Shown here in pieces: positions 51,401-64,000 of a stretch of DNA of 64,000 nucleotides. The translations under genes were made by a program, and so were the position numbers. Source of the stretch: Luscinia megarhynchos (Eukaryota; Chordata; Aves; Passeriformes; Turdidae); NCBI GenBank assembly GCA_034336665.1, contig CM067570.1, positions 13,127,502-13,191,501 of the forward strand. The letters run 5' to 3'. The first letter of the stretch is position 1. Each line of letters begins with the position of its first letter. The notes under the pieces are model-generated. The model had not been told where the DNA came from. It saw nothing but the letters and a program-made list of their open reading frames with translations, and searched no databases.

Positions 51401-53508
51401 AGGTAATCCCTGTTCAGTTTTGTCTAGGTCTTACCACAAAGCTTTTGAAAACATTCTGTTGGAGTTAGAGCTTTTGTACATTTCTGACCTCTCTCCCTCT
51501 TTCAAGAAAGAAGCACCACCCCTTACCAAACCACAGCTGTGATCCATGCAAGCAGCCAGAAATATCCCATTTGGAGTACAGCATGCGAGCTGAACTGAGC
51601 TTGGCATTAGGACCAAGATTAGAGTTTGCTGGGAAAAGATCTCACTGCCTTAAAAAGGATGTGAGTTTTTACCCGAATCACACTCTGTTTATGATGGCCT
51701 GCCTGGCATCTGGCTGCAGCACAGAATTTCAAATTTGTTTTTCCTCCAGGGAGTCAGAGTACTAATCTACAGTAACACAGGCTGCAGGAATCTAATCATT
51801 GTACCATGACCCCAAATGATCTTGTTATGCATTCTGCTTCTGCCCAGTCTATCTTGTGGATTGACAAAAGTTTCTGCAGTCTGGAGATAAGGAATGTGGT
51901 CTCATCCATTTATTCTTATTTTACTAGCCTGGAGACAGCAATATATTCCAGTCATTCAGATGAGAGACTTGCTGATGAGCACGTGGGAATAAATGGCAAC
52001 CAGTGAATTATGTACACAGCCACAATGTGGCTTTAAGTGAAGAGGAAAGCACACATCCAAAGACATGCTGCTGACAGAATCAAAAAGGTGAAGATGGGAG
52101 CAAAAAGCTTCTTGGGACATTTTGGAGTTAAATAACAAAAGGCAGTACCATCATTCTCAGGGAGATTTCCAATCAGATTTGAAAAATGCGCTGAAAGCAG
52201 AAGATGGTTTACCCACCATTTCTGCTCTTTTGTTTCATGGTAGTTTCTTCCTGAAAACTTGGAGGAAACTTGCAAGTTGTGGGGAAAAGAGAAAGCTTGC
52301 CCTGATATCATCACCTTCCCTAAAATGATGGCTCTGCATTGTATAGCAACATGTTTAGACAAGCTTCCTCTTCAGTGGCATCTCTATCCCAGGCTAGGGA
52401 AGACAATTCTACCACAGCTTTTATGGACACTGCACTATGAGAGACCTAAAGGAGGCAGCAATCTGCCTCCCTCTCTGCTTACTTAGGGCTTCTCTGTTTG
52501 GTTCAGGTGATTGTACAGAAATATCAGGATATATACAGACTTAACTGCATAAAACTCAGCAAGGAATGAGGGTATGGCCAGAAATTAAACATGATAAATG
52601 CCTGGGAAATCCTTTACCTCCCTTGTTTTGAGAGGAATTAACCTATTGCTCTCTGTAGCCCCAGTAGGCCAGGCATGAGAACCAGCCACCTGCACAACAG
52701 AACAGCTCTGTGCTCAGCTCATCAAAGTGACAGAAAGTGGTATCACTTATTTAGTGAATGTATGTCTCTCAAATGTCATAGCAAGTTTTTCCTTATCTGC
52801 ACAGCAATGCTTCTTACAGTAAGGTCCATTTAAGTAATTTCCAAAGTCATAGAGGTGGACAGTTTTCCTGTGGATTTCCTAGTACATTTTTATGTTGCTC
52901 CCCAAAGACTCCTCACTGCACTCTGCCTTTTCCACTTTGTAATGTCCTCAGGAAAGTAAATCATCTGTCCTGCCCCATGTATTCACCCACAGATCCACCA
53001 GGATGCAGAAAAACATACAAGTAGGTAAAGCAGTCTTCAGCTTCACTGAGATACTCCAGGTAATCTAACATATCTTCCAGAGACAAGCCTAATACAGGAT
53101 GAACTGAGTTACTTTGATTCTAGGTTGGTGCACTGCCAGTGAAATAATTATCATTTAAAGGTTAATTAAAGAATCTGCCTTTGCAGGTTGTGAGGAAGGC
53201 ACTTAGCAGCAGGAACTGAGCTCAGGAGTTGTTGGTTTGTGTGCATAATACATAACATTACAGGCACTAAAATGCATGCATCTTCCAGACTCACTTTGAT
53301 CTCACCCTCAGCAGAGTAAATGTCATCCATCCCTGGATTCAGTGGAGCTCTTCTGCATTTACATGTTATCCAGTGCAGTAGGCCCAGGAAATAAAAATGC
53401 TTTGAAGAAATCCATTTCATCCTGTCTTTTTATCTGCAGCCCCACAGAAAACCTGCTCCTGACATACAGTTACAAATTCAATGTTTGCTAAATTTGCCAG
53501 TCACACTG
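48484..53508. other. Non-coding DNA, no recognised gene
   Basis: The stretch holds an A/C-rich tract at 50078-50133. Frames up to 109 codons (52033-52362, minus) have no domain. The part at about 50460-50720 is free of simple repeats and looks like a candidate conserved element. Confidence 0.45.
50078..50133. repeat. A/C-rich low-complexity tract
   Basis: AACC, AAAC and CAAA words repeat imperfectly. Confidence 0.75.
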
Positions 53509-53532
53509 CACCAAAAAATGCATTTTTTGGTG
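53509..53532. repeat. Perfect 24-bp palindrome
   Basis: The half-site CACCAAAAAATG is followed directly by its exact reverse complement CATTTTTTGGTG, with no spacer and no mismatch. The bases outside (G before, A after) do not extend it. The centre is TGCA. It could form a cruciform or a hairpin if transcribed, or bind a symmetric dimeric protein, but it may also be chance. Confidence 0.95.
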
Positions 53533-54925
53533 ATGTTCAGCTCTCAAGACCTGGTCAATGATGGGAGGAGTGAAATATGACAGAAAAATTGTGTTTACTC
53601 AGTTTAAACAGGAGTAAAGTGCTTCCCCAGCCAGCCATGGCTCTCTTCAGCCTTGAGTGCCATGGTAAAGCTCTGCTTCCTGCCCACAGAATTTCATTTT
53701 ATTCCCCCACTGACATACATCTTTGGAATATCTTGCTACACTACACCAAGAAGGACAACATTTTTCAAAGCATTTTTTGCCTGGCCTACAAAACCTCAAG
53801 TCTTAAGTCCATGTGGAGCTCAAAGCTTCACTCCAGCCCCATCCCATAGATAACACCTTAAGCCTTTTGTCCTTTTTGTTTCTACATGTTCTACTGGAAC
53901 AATCAAATATCCATGATCTTCATAGTTATTTTAGCTCACCTAGTTTATGCACTACCAAGAGTAATTTATGTTGCTGCCTCCGTGTTTTGTTTTTCTTAAA
54001 AGTTATTGGTTTGATGAAAGAGATACAATGATGACAGTGGCATACATCATTTCTTCCTCATTTACATCATGATTAAAGTAACATCATTTTCTCAGTATTT
54101 CACACTGAGAGCACAGAAGAAGTTCCCAAAAATTCAGCATAGGACAAACCTGCCAAGGGTGGAGAGATTCGACAAGCTGTTTGAGAGCTGGAATAAGGTC
54201 TTGCCTGAGCAGTTTGCACCCATCTCCCCACTGACAATGCTCTGCACTCTCAGAGCATCATTCAAGGCTTTTCCAACCATGCTCTGAACAGAGGATGGGA
54301 GCTAATGTGCAGGTGCAGAATTTTGCATCAGATGCCAGGGTCACCCCTCCCACTGATGGCAGCTTGCAAATAGGAAATAAGGAGCTGAAAATGCTGTGGA
54401 ACAAGGCAACACCAGCAATCTCAACATGCAACCTGTGTGTGAAAAGGAGAACAGAGGACTGGCAAGAAAGCAGAGCTGCTAAGGGATGAGGGAAATAATG
54501 TCAATTAAGGGAAGAACAAATTAGATAAAGGGAATCCCAAGAGTCAATATGAAATAAGGGAAAAGGGAGAAAAAACAGCAGGCAAAGACAGATCCCAAAC
54601 AAAATGGAAATACAACTTTTACGAGGCCTGCACTCCTAAGGGAGTCACTCAGGGCTTGTCCCTGCTTAATTTCCCCTCTCTGTCCTTCAGTTCGGTTTTC
54701 TTTGCACACACTCCATTTGATCTTCAGCATGCTAAAGGCAAGAACTTTTAAAAGAAATGTTGTTGCCACTTTGGAAACAAAGAAGTGAGTCTAATGAGTT
54801 ACTTGAGATATATTTTTACAAAGTCAAACCTCAAAAGGTTTTTTTCATGTGATGAAGAGCAAACAGAACAGATGTGAAACAGGAAAAATCATAAACAACA
54901 ACAAAATCAAAACAATTTAGATGGA
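53533..54925. other. Non-coding DNA, no recognised gene
   Basis: Adjacent plus-strand frames at 54069-54287 and 54295-54489 (72 and 64 codons) lie in a patch with fewer stops than its surroundings. Their translations contain no recognisable domain and I see no splice-site arrangement that would join them. Confidence 0.45.
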
Positions 54926-54949
54926 ACCACATATTTAAAAATATGTGGT
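54926..54949. repeat. Perfect inverted repeat, 11-bp arms
   Basis: The arm ACCACATATTT is followed by a two-base AA spacer and the exact reverse complement AAATATGTGGT. It is AT-rich and could extrude as a hairpin. It is not followed by a long T run, so nothing suggests a terminator. Confidence 0.95.
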
Positions 54950-56599
54950 ATAATTAGATATATATTTTTAAAAATAGGACAGCCTGTATCTTTCTGATAA
55001 ATAGCTCCTGTCTATTGGGAAAGACTTTCCTGTAACAGTTATCTAATATTTCCTTATTCTTGTTTTCCTACTGGGAAGCAGCATCAAGGACGAGATGGCC
55101 TTATATTTAGCAAACATTTAACCAATACACATTTAATCATTTAAGAAAAAGCATCATAAATATAATGCTCTGTGTATGAGAATCATCTGGGAGTAATTAG
55201 AACTCTTAATGCCTACAGAATAAATACGACATCCTCCTGCTTCAGAATCACTCCCTAACTCTCCCACAGAGCAGAAATACAGAGGAAGCAATTAAGCAGG
55301 TAAAAAAAAATAAAATAAAATAATTGAAAAAGGTACATTGAAGGGAAACACTTCTGAAGTTCAATCCACACATTTCATTGTACTTTGGGACTCTGAGATC
55401 CCCTAGTGAGCAATAGACCTTTTAACATAATTGATCTTATTTCAGTTAAACTATTCTACTTGGACATCTTATGACAATAAACAGATTCAGCCTGTGTTTG
55501 TCAGAGGTATCTCAGCTGGTCTAAGAAAACTTAGAGCATGTTCATAAGGGTTTAGTTGTTTATTGCAATGGGAATCTTGATGTGCAAACAATTGGGTGCT
55601 CACCAGAAGTCACTGGAGAAAACACCAAGCTACCAAGCAGAGATAAAGTATGCCTGGGACTTAAATGCAGAGAACAATGAGTCATTCCAGTTTCATTCAC
55701 CATGATCAGTAATGTAATTCCTTGTCTCTTGCTGATTTCTAAAGAGAAATTTTAGAAGATCAGTTGGAATTTTCAATGACAACAAAGCCAAACACATTTC
55801 ATCTGGAAAGGGGCACAAAAGTGTCCATGTAATTTCCCCAAACTCTTCTCTCTTGTTTCATAAAATGTAACTGGAAAGCCAAGTTTCACAGCATAGTTTT
55901 TAAAAGTCACTGTCAACATTCTCTCAGGATTTCTTAAAATCCTTTTGGACAAAGAGAGACTATTTTTGCACAGGTCAGAGAGTGAGATGGACTTCCCACA
56001 CAGATCCAGTGCATTTCAGATCTCCCTGCACACATCACATCCTGTGCATCACCACAGCAGACTGTGAGCGAATTATGCAAACAGATTATAGGCTGTTACC
56101 ATACATTTCTTTCTTTACAAAGAATTTCTTTCTCAACAAATAATTCAAAATGAATGCTTTGAAGTGTAGACACATCAAAATATATAATAAAAAAACTGCA
56201 GCATTTTTCAGTTCCACACATGATATATTTGCAATTTTTATGTTAAAATATAAAAGACTGAGTGCAAATATATTCTTTTTATAGATGAAAGTGAATGGGT
56301 AACCTCATTTTATTTCTTTAAAAATGGATAATACCAGCTGCTTGAAAAGGAATCAACAGTATAAGCTTTTTCAAGAATTAAGTACAAAATACTGAAAATT
56401 ACTTCATCTTGTCTCAAGCTATAATGAACAAAGGTGTCCCACACCTATAAACAGCCACATGTTACAGAAAGAAAATCAGTGTATTTCTCCTTTCATGAAG
56501 AAAATGGGATATATCTGATCTCCACAACTAGGTGTGGGATTAGTTATTAAAAAAGGGGATGCAGAGAACCAGTGGTGAGGGGTCTTCTACCTGTTGTAG
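54950..56599. other. AT-rich non-coding DNA
   Basis: A/T-rich sequence with a TAAAA simple repeat near 55303-55323. No open frame of note and no recognised repeat. Confidence 0.5.
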
Positions 56600-56645
56600 C
56601 CGTAGAATAATCACTCATCTCTCTGTGTCTTAGTTCCCCAGTGGC
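56600..56645 (+). repeat. MIR-like SINE relic
   Basis: The string 'aatcactcatctctctgtgt' followed by 'cttagttcccca' resembles the MIR core-SINE region 'aagtcacttaacctctctgt' then 'gcctcagtttccc'. The match is short and from memory; the sequence after it does not continue convincingly. Confidence 0.35.
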
Positions 56646-57869
56646 ACAAGGCTGCTGTGAAATCAAAGCTCTTAAAAAATAGAACTCCTGCTTGTTTCCT
56701 AGAGCAGACATCCATATTTCTCCAGAGCCTTTACCATTGACCAGGAGAGACTATGACATGGACAATTTGTTTGATCCTCTTATTCCAGATCTTTAATTTG
56801 ATGTGTCTGCCATTTCTTTATACTGATGAAAGGAAGAGGGAGTTTCAAAGGTAAAATGAGAAAACAAATAGAATACAGTTTTGCCAATCATCCTCCCTAC
56901 TTTGTAGGAATCGAATTTGTGGCTAAATCTGGTGAAATCCCCACTAAAGAAAATACAAAATGATAACGTCTTCTTTCATCTGTGGTGAGATAGAGTGTGG
57001 TCTCTGAATCAGGGAGGTTATTTTCTTCAAGTAGTCCCTTCACATGGATTCAGCAGACTCAGTGATCCAGTGTTTGCATTTTGCCCTCTCTGAATAAGCA
57101 GAGACTGTACCAAGCCAATGTGCACTGCTCTGTATTGATGCTAATTTACGAATCTGATCTAAGAATGAAAGGTTCATTAGTAGGGTTCATTAACTAATTA
57201 CTACCATGCTTTAGTATAATGCAATGCAGAAAATTGAAAGGATCTATCTGGATTGTTTAATGCAACAATTAACATTCCAGAAGTAACAAACCTCATGTTA
57301 TTTAAATTTACAGATAATTTAAATTTAGGAGAAGCTGCAAACACCCCACAAGACAGAAATAGCAAAGAGTCCTGTGAAGAAGAGCAAAAGAAAGTACAAA
57401 GAGATTCAGCTCAAGAAATAATGTCACATGCTGGCATTACACAGAGGAAATTTATCTACCATGTAAACAGATAGAAGGAAGGAATAACAGGAATATTCAG
57501 CATTACAGGAGGGTGATCATGCAGCTGAATCCACAATCCTACATTGTCACATTGTTTGGGTTCAGGGAAACCTCAGGGTGCAGAGCACCCTACAAAGGCT
57601 TCCCATGAAAACCAGCATCTTCCACTTCACACCCGTCCCACTGCCCGATGCCTTCTGCCTTTCGTTTACTCCTCTGCTGTTTACTTCTTTTCTCTATTTC
57701 CTCCTTATAACCTCACTCCCAGCAGAGCTGTGTCTGCTGAGAACAGCCTGGCAACAAGAACAGCCTATAAACTGCAGGCCCAGCTGGTGACCCAGGAAAA
57801 CACTCGGTACCTGGGACTCTGCATAGATTTTTAGACAGTAAACTACAATCACGAGAGAAATCAGGTTAT

Positions 57870-57883
57870 AACACACACACACA
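57870..57883. repeat. (AC)n microsatellite
   Basis: About seven AC units in a row. Confidence 0.85.
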
Positions 57884-60800
57884 GAGAAGTATCCCACAGT
57901 TCTGTATTTTCCTTTTCTGGGAAAGAAGTGTGATATGAAAGCATTTGGAGGAGGAAAGTGAACATTTGCAATAATGTTTTCAGTGTGTTTGCCCTATTTT
58001 GAACTCCAAAGCTACTTTTGTGAGTAGTTTTGAACATCTCAATCTGTCGTTGGGTACTGCTGGGAACCAGGGAAAAAGCAGCCTTGAAGCTTTGGGTTTC
58101 TCAGGCTGCTCAAGGACAAGGAATTATAACAATGACTAAACACTGCTAGAGATGTGATGTTTTGCAGAAAGTATGTTTTCAAAGAGGTGTTGTCTTCTTG
58201 GACTAATGAGCTTTTTCTATTCTGTTTTGCACGAACTACCCTATATAACTGTAGTGTTTCTTTAAATAAAGGTCTCTTTCTGCTTCTCAATTACATAAAG
58301 AACTATGTTGCATTATCCTTTCCACCACTCCTATAGCCAAAATGCAACATCAATCCTGCACTCCAACCACGCTACTTTCTTTTTTTTGAAAGGAAATAAA
58401 AGAAGGAAATTAATTTCACGGGCTGGCAATTTGACCCCAGCTCCATCCCTCTGCTCTGCTCTGACATGCTGCATTAAGAACTAAAGCATTCTTGGGCATC
58501 TGGTGGTCAAGGGATCCAGGAACCAGAAGCACTTGTTTCCTCATAAAATGTTACCAGCACTGTCTGTGCATGTGCTTCTCTAAACATTGTTTTAGCTCTT
58601 TGGCCTCCATCAACCAGATTTGACAGCAGGAGTTTGACATGAAGATAAACAGCAACCAGTTAAAGGAACAAGACTCTGCAATTATCTCACAAGAAAAAAA
58701 CCAAACAAACATAAAAAAATCTCAACCTCTCAAAACTGCACTGTGAATTCAAATGTTGGATAGCTGGAAAGGAAAACAGATGTTGCAAATCGCCCATGAG
58801 CTGAAAAATATTTAATTAGAGCTCAAGACTTACTTGGGACTCCAAAAGTTGTACACCAGAACGAAACTCATGGAAACCTGCTTTTGTTGTTTCTGCCCCT
58901 TGCTTGCCATACTTGGCAGTTTTGAGATCTTTACTGAGTTAGAGCTTGTTTGTGCTCATCATCTCTGCTGGGGTAACACAAAGTCACTGTTCAAGCTTCA
59001 TCAGTCAAGAAGCTCATTACTTCCCATTTCAAATAGATGCAAAGCATTTTGTCTCACTCATTTGCAAGGAAAAAAGAAACCCAAACCAAACATGCAAGCA
59101 GTTGTTTTAATAATATTTTTGCTGTGCTCTAAAATGTGGACAAGCTCAGATCCTATAGATGTTGCTTGCAAGGGTAGGAGTCTTAGCACTTTACTTAACT
59201 TAGAAGAGGTCTTTACATATTACTGCTACAGCTGTTTATTGCACTGAAGCCCTCAGATCTTCTTCAGGCATTAATTTTTCAGTAATCCCTTACTGATCAA
59301 GCAGAATATTTTTCTAATCAACACGTGTATTTCTGTGGGCTATATCTTTCTTTCTCAGACTTGTGAGGCAAGCTATACTCTGCTGAGGAAATTTCTCTCA
59401 TCTTCTCTCCACCAGTGCTGATGATATGTTCAATACCAAAGGAAAAAATTTGACACAGGAGAGGATTCATCACATCTCCAGCTTCAGGGATCACTGATTA
59501 GGACACACAAAATTTCAGTGATAATTCCTCTGCATTTTTCAACCACAGGGATTTTATCAAAGCTTACTCAATATCTAAATATGTTTAGTGATATATTTCA
59601 TATTTCTTGGTCCAAAAATGACACAGAAAAGGTAATAATATTCCTCTCTTATAAACAAAAAAATAAAAAAGTACATTTTTTTTGATATATTAGCTGTGAT
59701 ATTTTGTGTCCCTTTACAGCTTGAATTTTCAGTATCCTTCCAAAAATGATTTCCCAAATGGAAATTTTACAAAAGGTGTAATTCTGAAAATACAGCCATA
59801 AATATTTTTTTTTTGTTAGAAAGATATCAGAGTTCAGGCACAATGTCACTTCCATTTACTTCATTTTGATAGGTAACTGATTACACCATCATCCTTCCAA
59901 ATTAAATATCTCAATATACTTTCAGAGGGAAGGCTCTTTCCAGTCAGAAAAAGCTTTGCATGCCATCATTGACACTGCAGGTGAAAAGCAAGAAAAAAAA
60001 CCATATTTTATTAATCAGCTGTACTTTGTCACTGCAAATAGACTGGAGTTCAGGACAGGGTTATTTTGGCTCTTTGTTTTGTGCAAGTTTGGGATGTGAG
60101 GTGGTGTTTGTTCTTCTGTTTTTCTTTTTTATTTTCCTTTTTGTTAACAAGCAGAAAATACAAACCCTTATTGCATTCTCAGTAGTGCTTAGTGAGAGAC
60201 ATAAAAAGAGAAAACATCTTTTAGTACGAAGATTAGACCGTAGCAAATCCTGCAAAGTATGATAATTCTTGAGATCCTTGGTTACACAGTACAAATAAAT
60301 TAGAGTTTGGAACCTCTGAAAGCTCTTTAACCCCAGACAGGTTTGGGGAAGGGAGCTGCTATACATAATTTTTGAATAGAAGTATTTATGACATAAACAA
60401 CCACTGTGTGACATTAATTGAATGATTCTATGCTTGTTTAATTTGCTGTGCAAGCATATAATTTGGGGAAGATGGCTTTCATTTGGTTTTCAAAAAATTC
60501 AGAAAGATTAAGAATAGCAAATAGTCATCTCTTGATTTGAAAACATAAGGGACTGTATAATTGCTAGATGGCATATCCAGCACAGTATTAATTTTCAGGA
60601 AAATAATCTCCCTAGATGAAAACACCATTCCAAACTGTGTGTTCTGCCTGGACATGAGTTATCCAAGCCCTCATCTGAGGCCATGCCTTTGATTTTGCTG
60701 CTTTCCTCAACTCCATTTAATGTAACTCAAACTCGATGAGACAAAGAGGTGTGAGAGTTTTCAGTTTCATCTGGCCTTTTGCAACTATAATATGTTGCTT

Positions 60801-62276
60801 TAGTACCTCGTTAGACCCCATGATTTTTGCTTGAAGAGATTGCTTTTAAATAACTCCAAGTGGTCAAGCTCACCATCCCCTCACAGAGGGTTCATCCTGA
60901 CCCTGGCAGGCTGCAAGGTAGGGAAGAGATACTGGAAGTACCAAAACAAAGCATGCCTTCCCTTTCCTGAAATCTACACTACAAGTATTTTTTTATAGTC
61001 ATGCATCCAAAATAAAGACTGCATTAGGAGTAAATATTCAAAGCTTTTCAGAGGGTCTGATCCAAATTTAGCACAGTATTTCAATGGTTTGCCACCAAAT
61101 GCCATGGTGCAATGGGGAAATTTGGATACAGACAGGTTCTGGACAGAAACTGAACATTCAGCTGTAAGACTGCATCAAAAGATTTGACAGTGCTGCCAAA
61201 ATATATGTAAGCCATGGGGATTTTCTACTCTTAATCATTCTTTATGTATCTCAAAGGATTGGAACATAAAGTTTTATATGTAACAGTCCAAGATCATCAC
61301 AATGAACAAAGGTCTCAAGTTCAAAATACTAGACCAAGATGTCATTCCTTGGAATGCTGGACTTTCCTTCACCTGTCTTATCAGCAGCAAACCTGGAAAT
61401 TCAGTAATTTTTATCCTCTAGGAAATACTTGCCTTTCCAAGGCAAAAAAATGCTTGTGAAAGGTAGGCGACAGACTCCAGATATATGCCTTGAGTTTTAC
61501 CTCCCTGTTTGTGGATCCATAATAAAATGATACCAAGAAAACAACCAAAAAGAAAACATCAATTCTGCAAAATTAAACCAACATCCTGGAACTTAAGATC
61601 AAATCCCATTTTGGGTCCCCCTTTTTCACAGTGGAAGAGATTAAATTCTTCAATTTTAAAATGTCTGACTGCCATAAGGTTTAAAAACTCCAGAGATAAG
61701 TAGAGAGGGCATTAACTGCTCAATAAAAGCTTCAGCATTCCTTCCTTCATCTCTTAAGGAAACATCCCATTTCCATACATTATTTATCGTACTGCTGTTT
61801 TCCTGAGCAGTTTAAATTTGCTATCATTTCCTTCTTTATTCAAAGAGATTTTTAGTGCTTCTAAACTACCTATTTTGGCAGTGCTGCCATGTCAATTTGC
61901 AGTGAATAGAGATCTCAGGATACAGAGTTTTGCATTAGAAGAAGGGAAGAGCTGCAGGCAGCATCACACCACACATCCCTCGAGTCCCACACAGGGTGCA
62001 TTGGTGCCTGGGGGAATGGCAATGACAACACAGGGCATCCTTTGGGTCTTCCATTCCCTAGCAAGTTATCCTGGTGGCATTGAAGAAGATGAGAGAAGAT
62101 GGCTGAGGAGCTGCAAAGTGGTTCTTTTAAACCAAGTTAATTTTCAACAACTAATTCAGAAATTTTCCCCTCTACCCCACTTATTTCACTGGCAGAGCTG
62201 GTGACTGATTTTGAAAGCAGCCTGCAGCAGGCAGTTATACTCATCCATCAGCTTTAAGATCTCATGAACATGAATG

Positions 62277-62301
62277 AAAAAAAAAATAAAGAAAAAAAAA
62301 A
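62277..62301. repeat. A-rich tract
   Basis: Two A runs of about ten bases are separated by TAAAG. Confidence 0.8.
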
Positions 62302-64000
62302 GAACATTTTAGTCTCAACCATAAAGAAAAAGCAAATAAGATCATTAATTTTTTACAGAATCAAATGCACTCAATTACCTTGCTTTTGTACAGGAAGGGG
62401 GAATTTCAGTATGAATTGATTTGAGGCGACAGCTTTGACAGAAAAGGGAAGGAAGGGAAGGATTTCAAACTTGGTTGTTTCCTACCATTTCCCCCCTCCC
62501 CACACACCCCATTTATGCACTTAATCCTCTGCTGCAAAGAGTTTTAATAGTGAAGGGTCTGCAGTGCTAATACTGATAACTGTATGGTGCTGTGCCTATT
62601 TGTCAGTTTAATGATTATGTACACGAGAAAAATTGTTGCCTTCCTTCAGAGGCTGATGAGCTTTTCAACACATTATTACCAGAATAAATGTGAAAAGTAA
62701 AGTAAGAATTTTCAGTGGAGGGAGTAATTAAGCAACCTCATCACTGAATTTTAATTAGTGATACAAGGACTATTTCATTGCTCAGCTCTTAATGCACTTT
62801 CTGATGAGGGCATAATACTTAAATAGATCTTGAGTAGTGTTCCTTTTGGAAGATGGGGGAAGAGCTCAGGTTTGAAGCAAATAGGGCCATTCCCTCCCAA
62901 ATCTAAGGCCTGCCCAGACTAGGGGACTTGCAGCAGTGGCATTATCAGGGTATATTGCCTTCTTGTTTTTTAATAAGAAAGAGCACAGAAGACAGTGTTA
63001 TGTCAGGATCTGGAGCTGGCTGGATAGTTCAAGTATTTTCTTAATTATTTTCCTGTCAACAGAAAGCAAGGCAGAAAGTCTGACTGTTATTACCTAGTAG
63101 TTACCAAAATTTTTGCCCCACAAATCATTGCAAACCTTCACAGTTTCTCACAAAAACCTTGTCCCTGTTTTTGAATTACTCATTTATTCAAAAATCCTCA
63201 ACAGCAATATTGTAAATGTGAGGTGTACTTTTACCACAATCTCAAAGATCACACCCCCCTGTGCACCATGTCTGGCAACAACTACAGCTGTTGTCTTGTA
63301 TGTTTTTGAACTGATATCCTACTGATTTGTAATCTGAGTACCTCTTTTGTTACATGGAGAACCCTTTGAATGTGCAGTAATCTTAAAGGATTTCCATGAA
63401 TTCCAAATGCTGTTCCATAACCTTGCATTTGCCTGATTGAGAATTGTGTGTAACCATATGTTTCTATGTTTGTATATCTATGTATGAGTGCAAAGCCATC
63501 ATATTACACAGTGCTAATGGACACAAGACCACAGGCTGCAGCATTAATATGCAAAAGCCATTAAGTTCCTGAACACACTGCTATGATGAAACCCTTAATA
63601 GGATGTAGACTGCTGAATTAATAACATTCATCGTGATTATAGTGAGGTGCCAAGACTAATTGGAAAAGGTATTTGATCATAAAAATAACTACCAGGATTT
63701 TTTTCAATTTTTTTTTCCATAATGAATTTAAATGTGCAATGAATAGAGAGGGAAAGCAGGGGTGGTTAAAAAAATTATGCCTGGTATTGTGTGTGTTAGA
63801 AACACAAGTTAAATTAATTGTACATATATTTCAACAATCTTTCACGCTTTATCAAGTTTCTGTTTTTAAAGTCCTGGCTGAGATGAATCTTTTTATAAGA
63901 ACAATGATCTTAATGGAGTCATGTACCTAAGCAAACCCATTTAGAGGTGCTTCACTTCTACAGTTGATACTCATGTAAGGAAAAAACAGGCAATTAAACT

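Larger units (their letters stand above)
56646..64000. other. AT-rich non-coding DNA to window end
   Basis: No gene is supported. The 137-codon frame at 58834-59247, the 130-codon minus frame at 60061-60453 and the 128-codon frame at 61818-62204 show no domain and no exon-like borders. A CA microsatellite lies at 57870-57883 and an A-rich tract at 62277-62301. The parts at 62515-62815 and 63480-63660 lack simple repeats and are rich in TAATTA-like and POU-like words, as seen in many developmental enhancers. Confidence 0.45.

Noticed and set aside
54069..54489. Two successive plus-strand frames of 72 and 64 codons, possible broken gene
   Set aside because: Neither has a recognisable domain, and nothing shows that the two belong together.
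58834..59247. 137-codon plus-strand frame, cysteine-rich start
   Set aside because: The hydrophobic Cys-rich N-terminus looks superficially like a signal peptide, but the rest has no pattern and crosses low-complexity A-rich sequence.

Overview
The window looks like nuclear DNA of a bird, most likely a passerine-type genome. The evidence is a set of CR1 (chicken repeat 1) LINE fragments with the typical C-terminal ORF2 and 3'-tail sequence, plus an ERVL-class LTR of a kind widespread in avian genomes. The DNA is AT-rich, poor in CpG, and scattered with short A/T-rich microsatellites. Family names are assigned by recalling consensus sequences, not by a database search.

I find no protein-coding gene I can defend. 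The open frames are short (longest about 154 codons), overlap on both strands, show no recognisable domain, and sit in sequence with the composition of its surroundings. No tRNA, rRNA, CRISPR or bacterial-type feature is present. The window is best read as an intergenic gene desert or the interior of a very large intron.

Layout. 0-2 kb: two CR1 pieces in the same orientation (about 20-356 and 1812-1908). 2-13 kb: unique AT-rich DNA with tetranucleotide and TA/CA microsatellites and a 21-A tract at 8118. 13-18 kb: a possible ancient amniote repeat and two CR1 relics on opposite strands. 18-26 kb: no recognised repeat apart from simple sequence. 26-29 kb: a possible LTR fragment and a well-supported ERVL-type solo LTR, both on the minus strand, flanking AT-rich DNA with POU/octamer-like motifs. 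29-47 kb: mostly unique, with old minus-strand CR1 pieces near 35.9 and 38.1 kb and a MIR-like piece at 40.1 kb. 47-48.5 kb: the most GC-rich block, followed by an AATAAA and a 20-A tract, which could be a retrocopy or an unrecognised LTR. 48.5-64 kb: AT-rich unique DNA with a perfect 24-bp palindrome, an 11-bp-arm hairpin, a MIR-like piece, and stretches near 50.5, 62.6 and 63.6 kb that look like candidate conserved non-coding elements.

There is no evidence for a new gene system here. The items most worth checking are the solo LTR, the two cases of possibly split CR1 copies, the GC-rich block with a poly(A) end, the perfect palindrome, and the putative regulatory islands.
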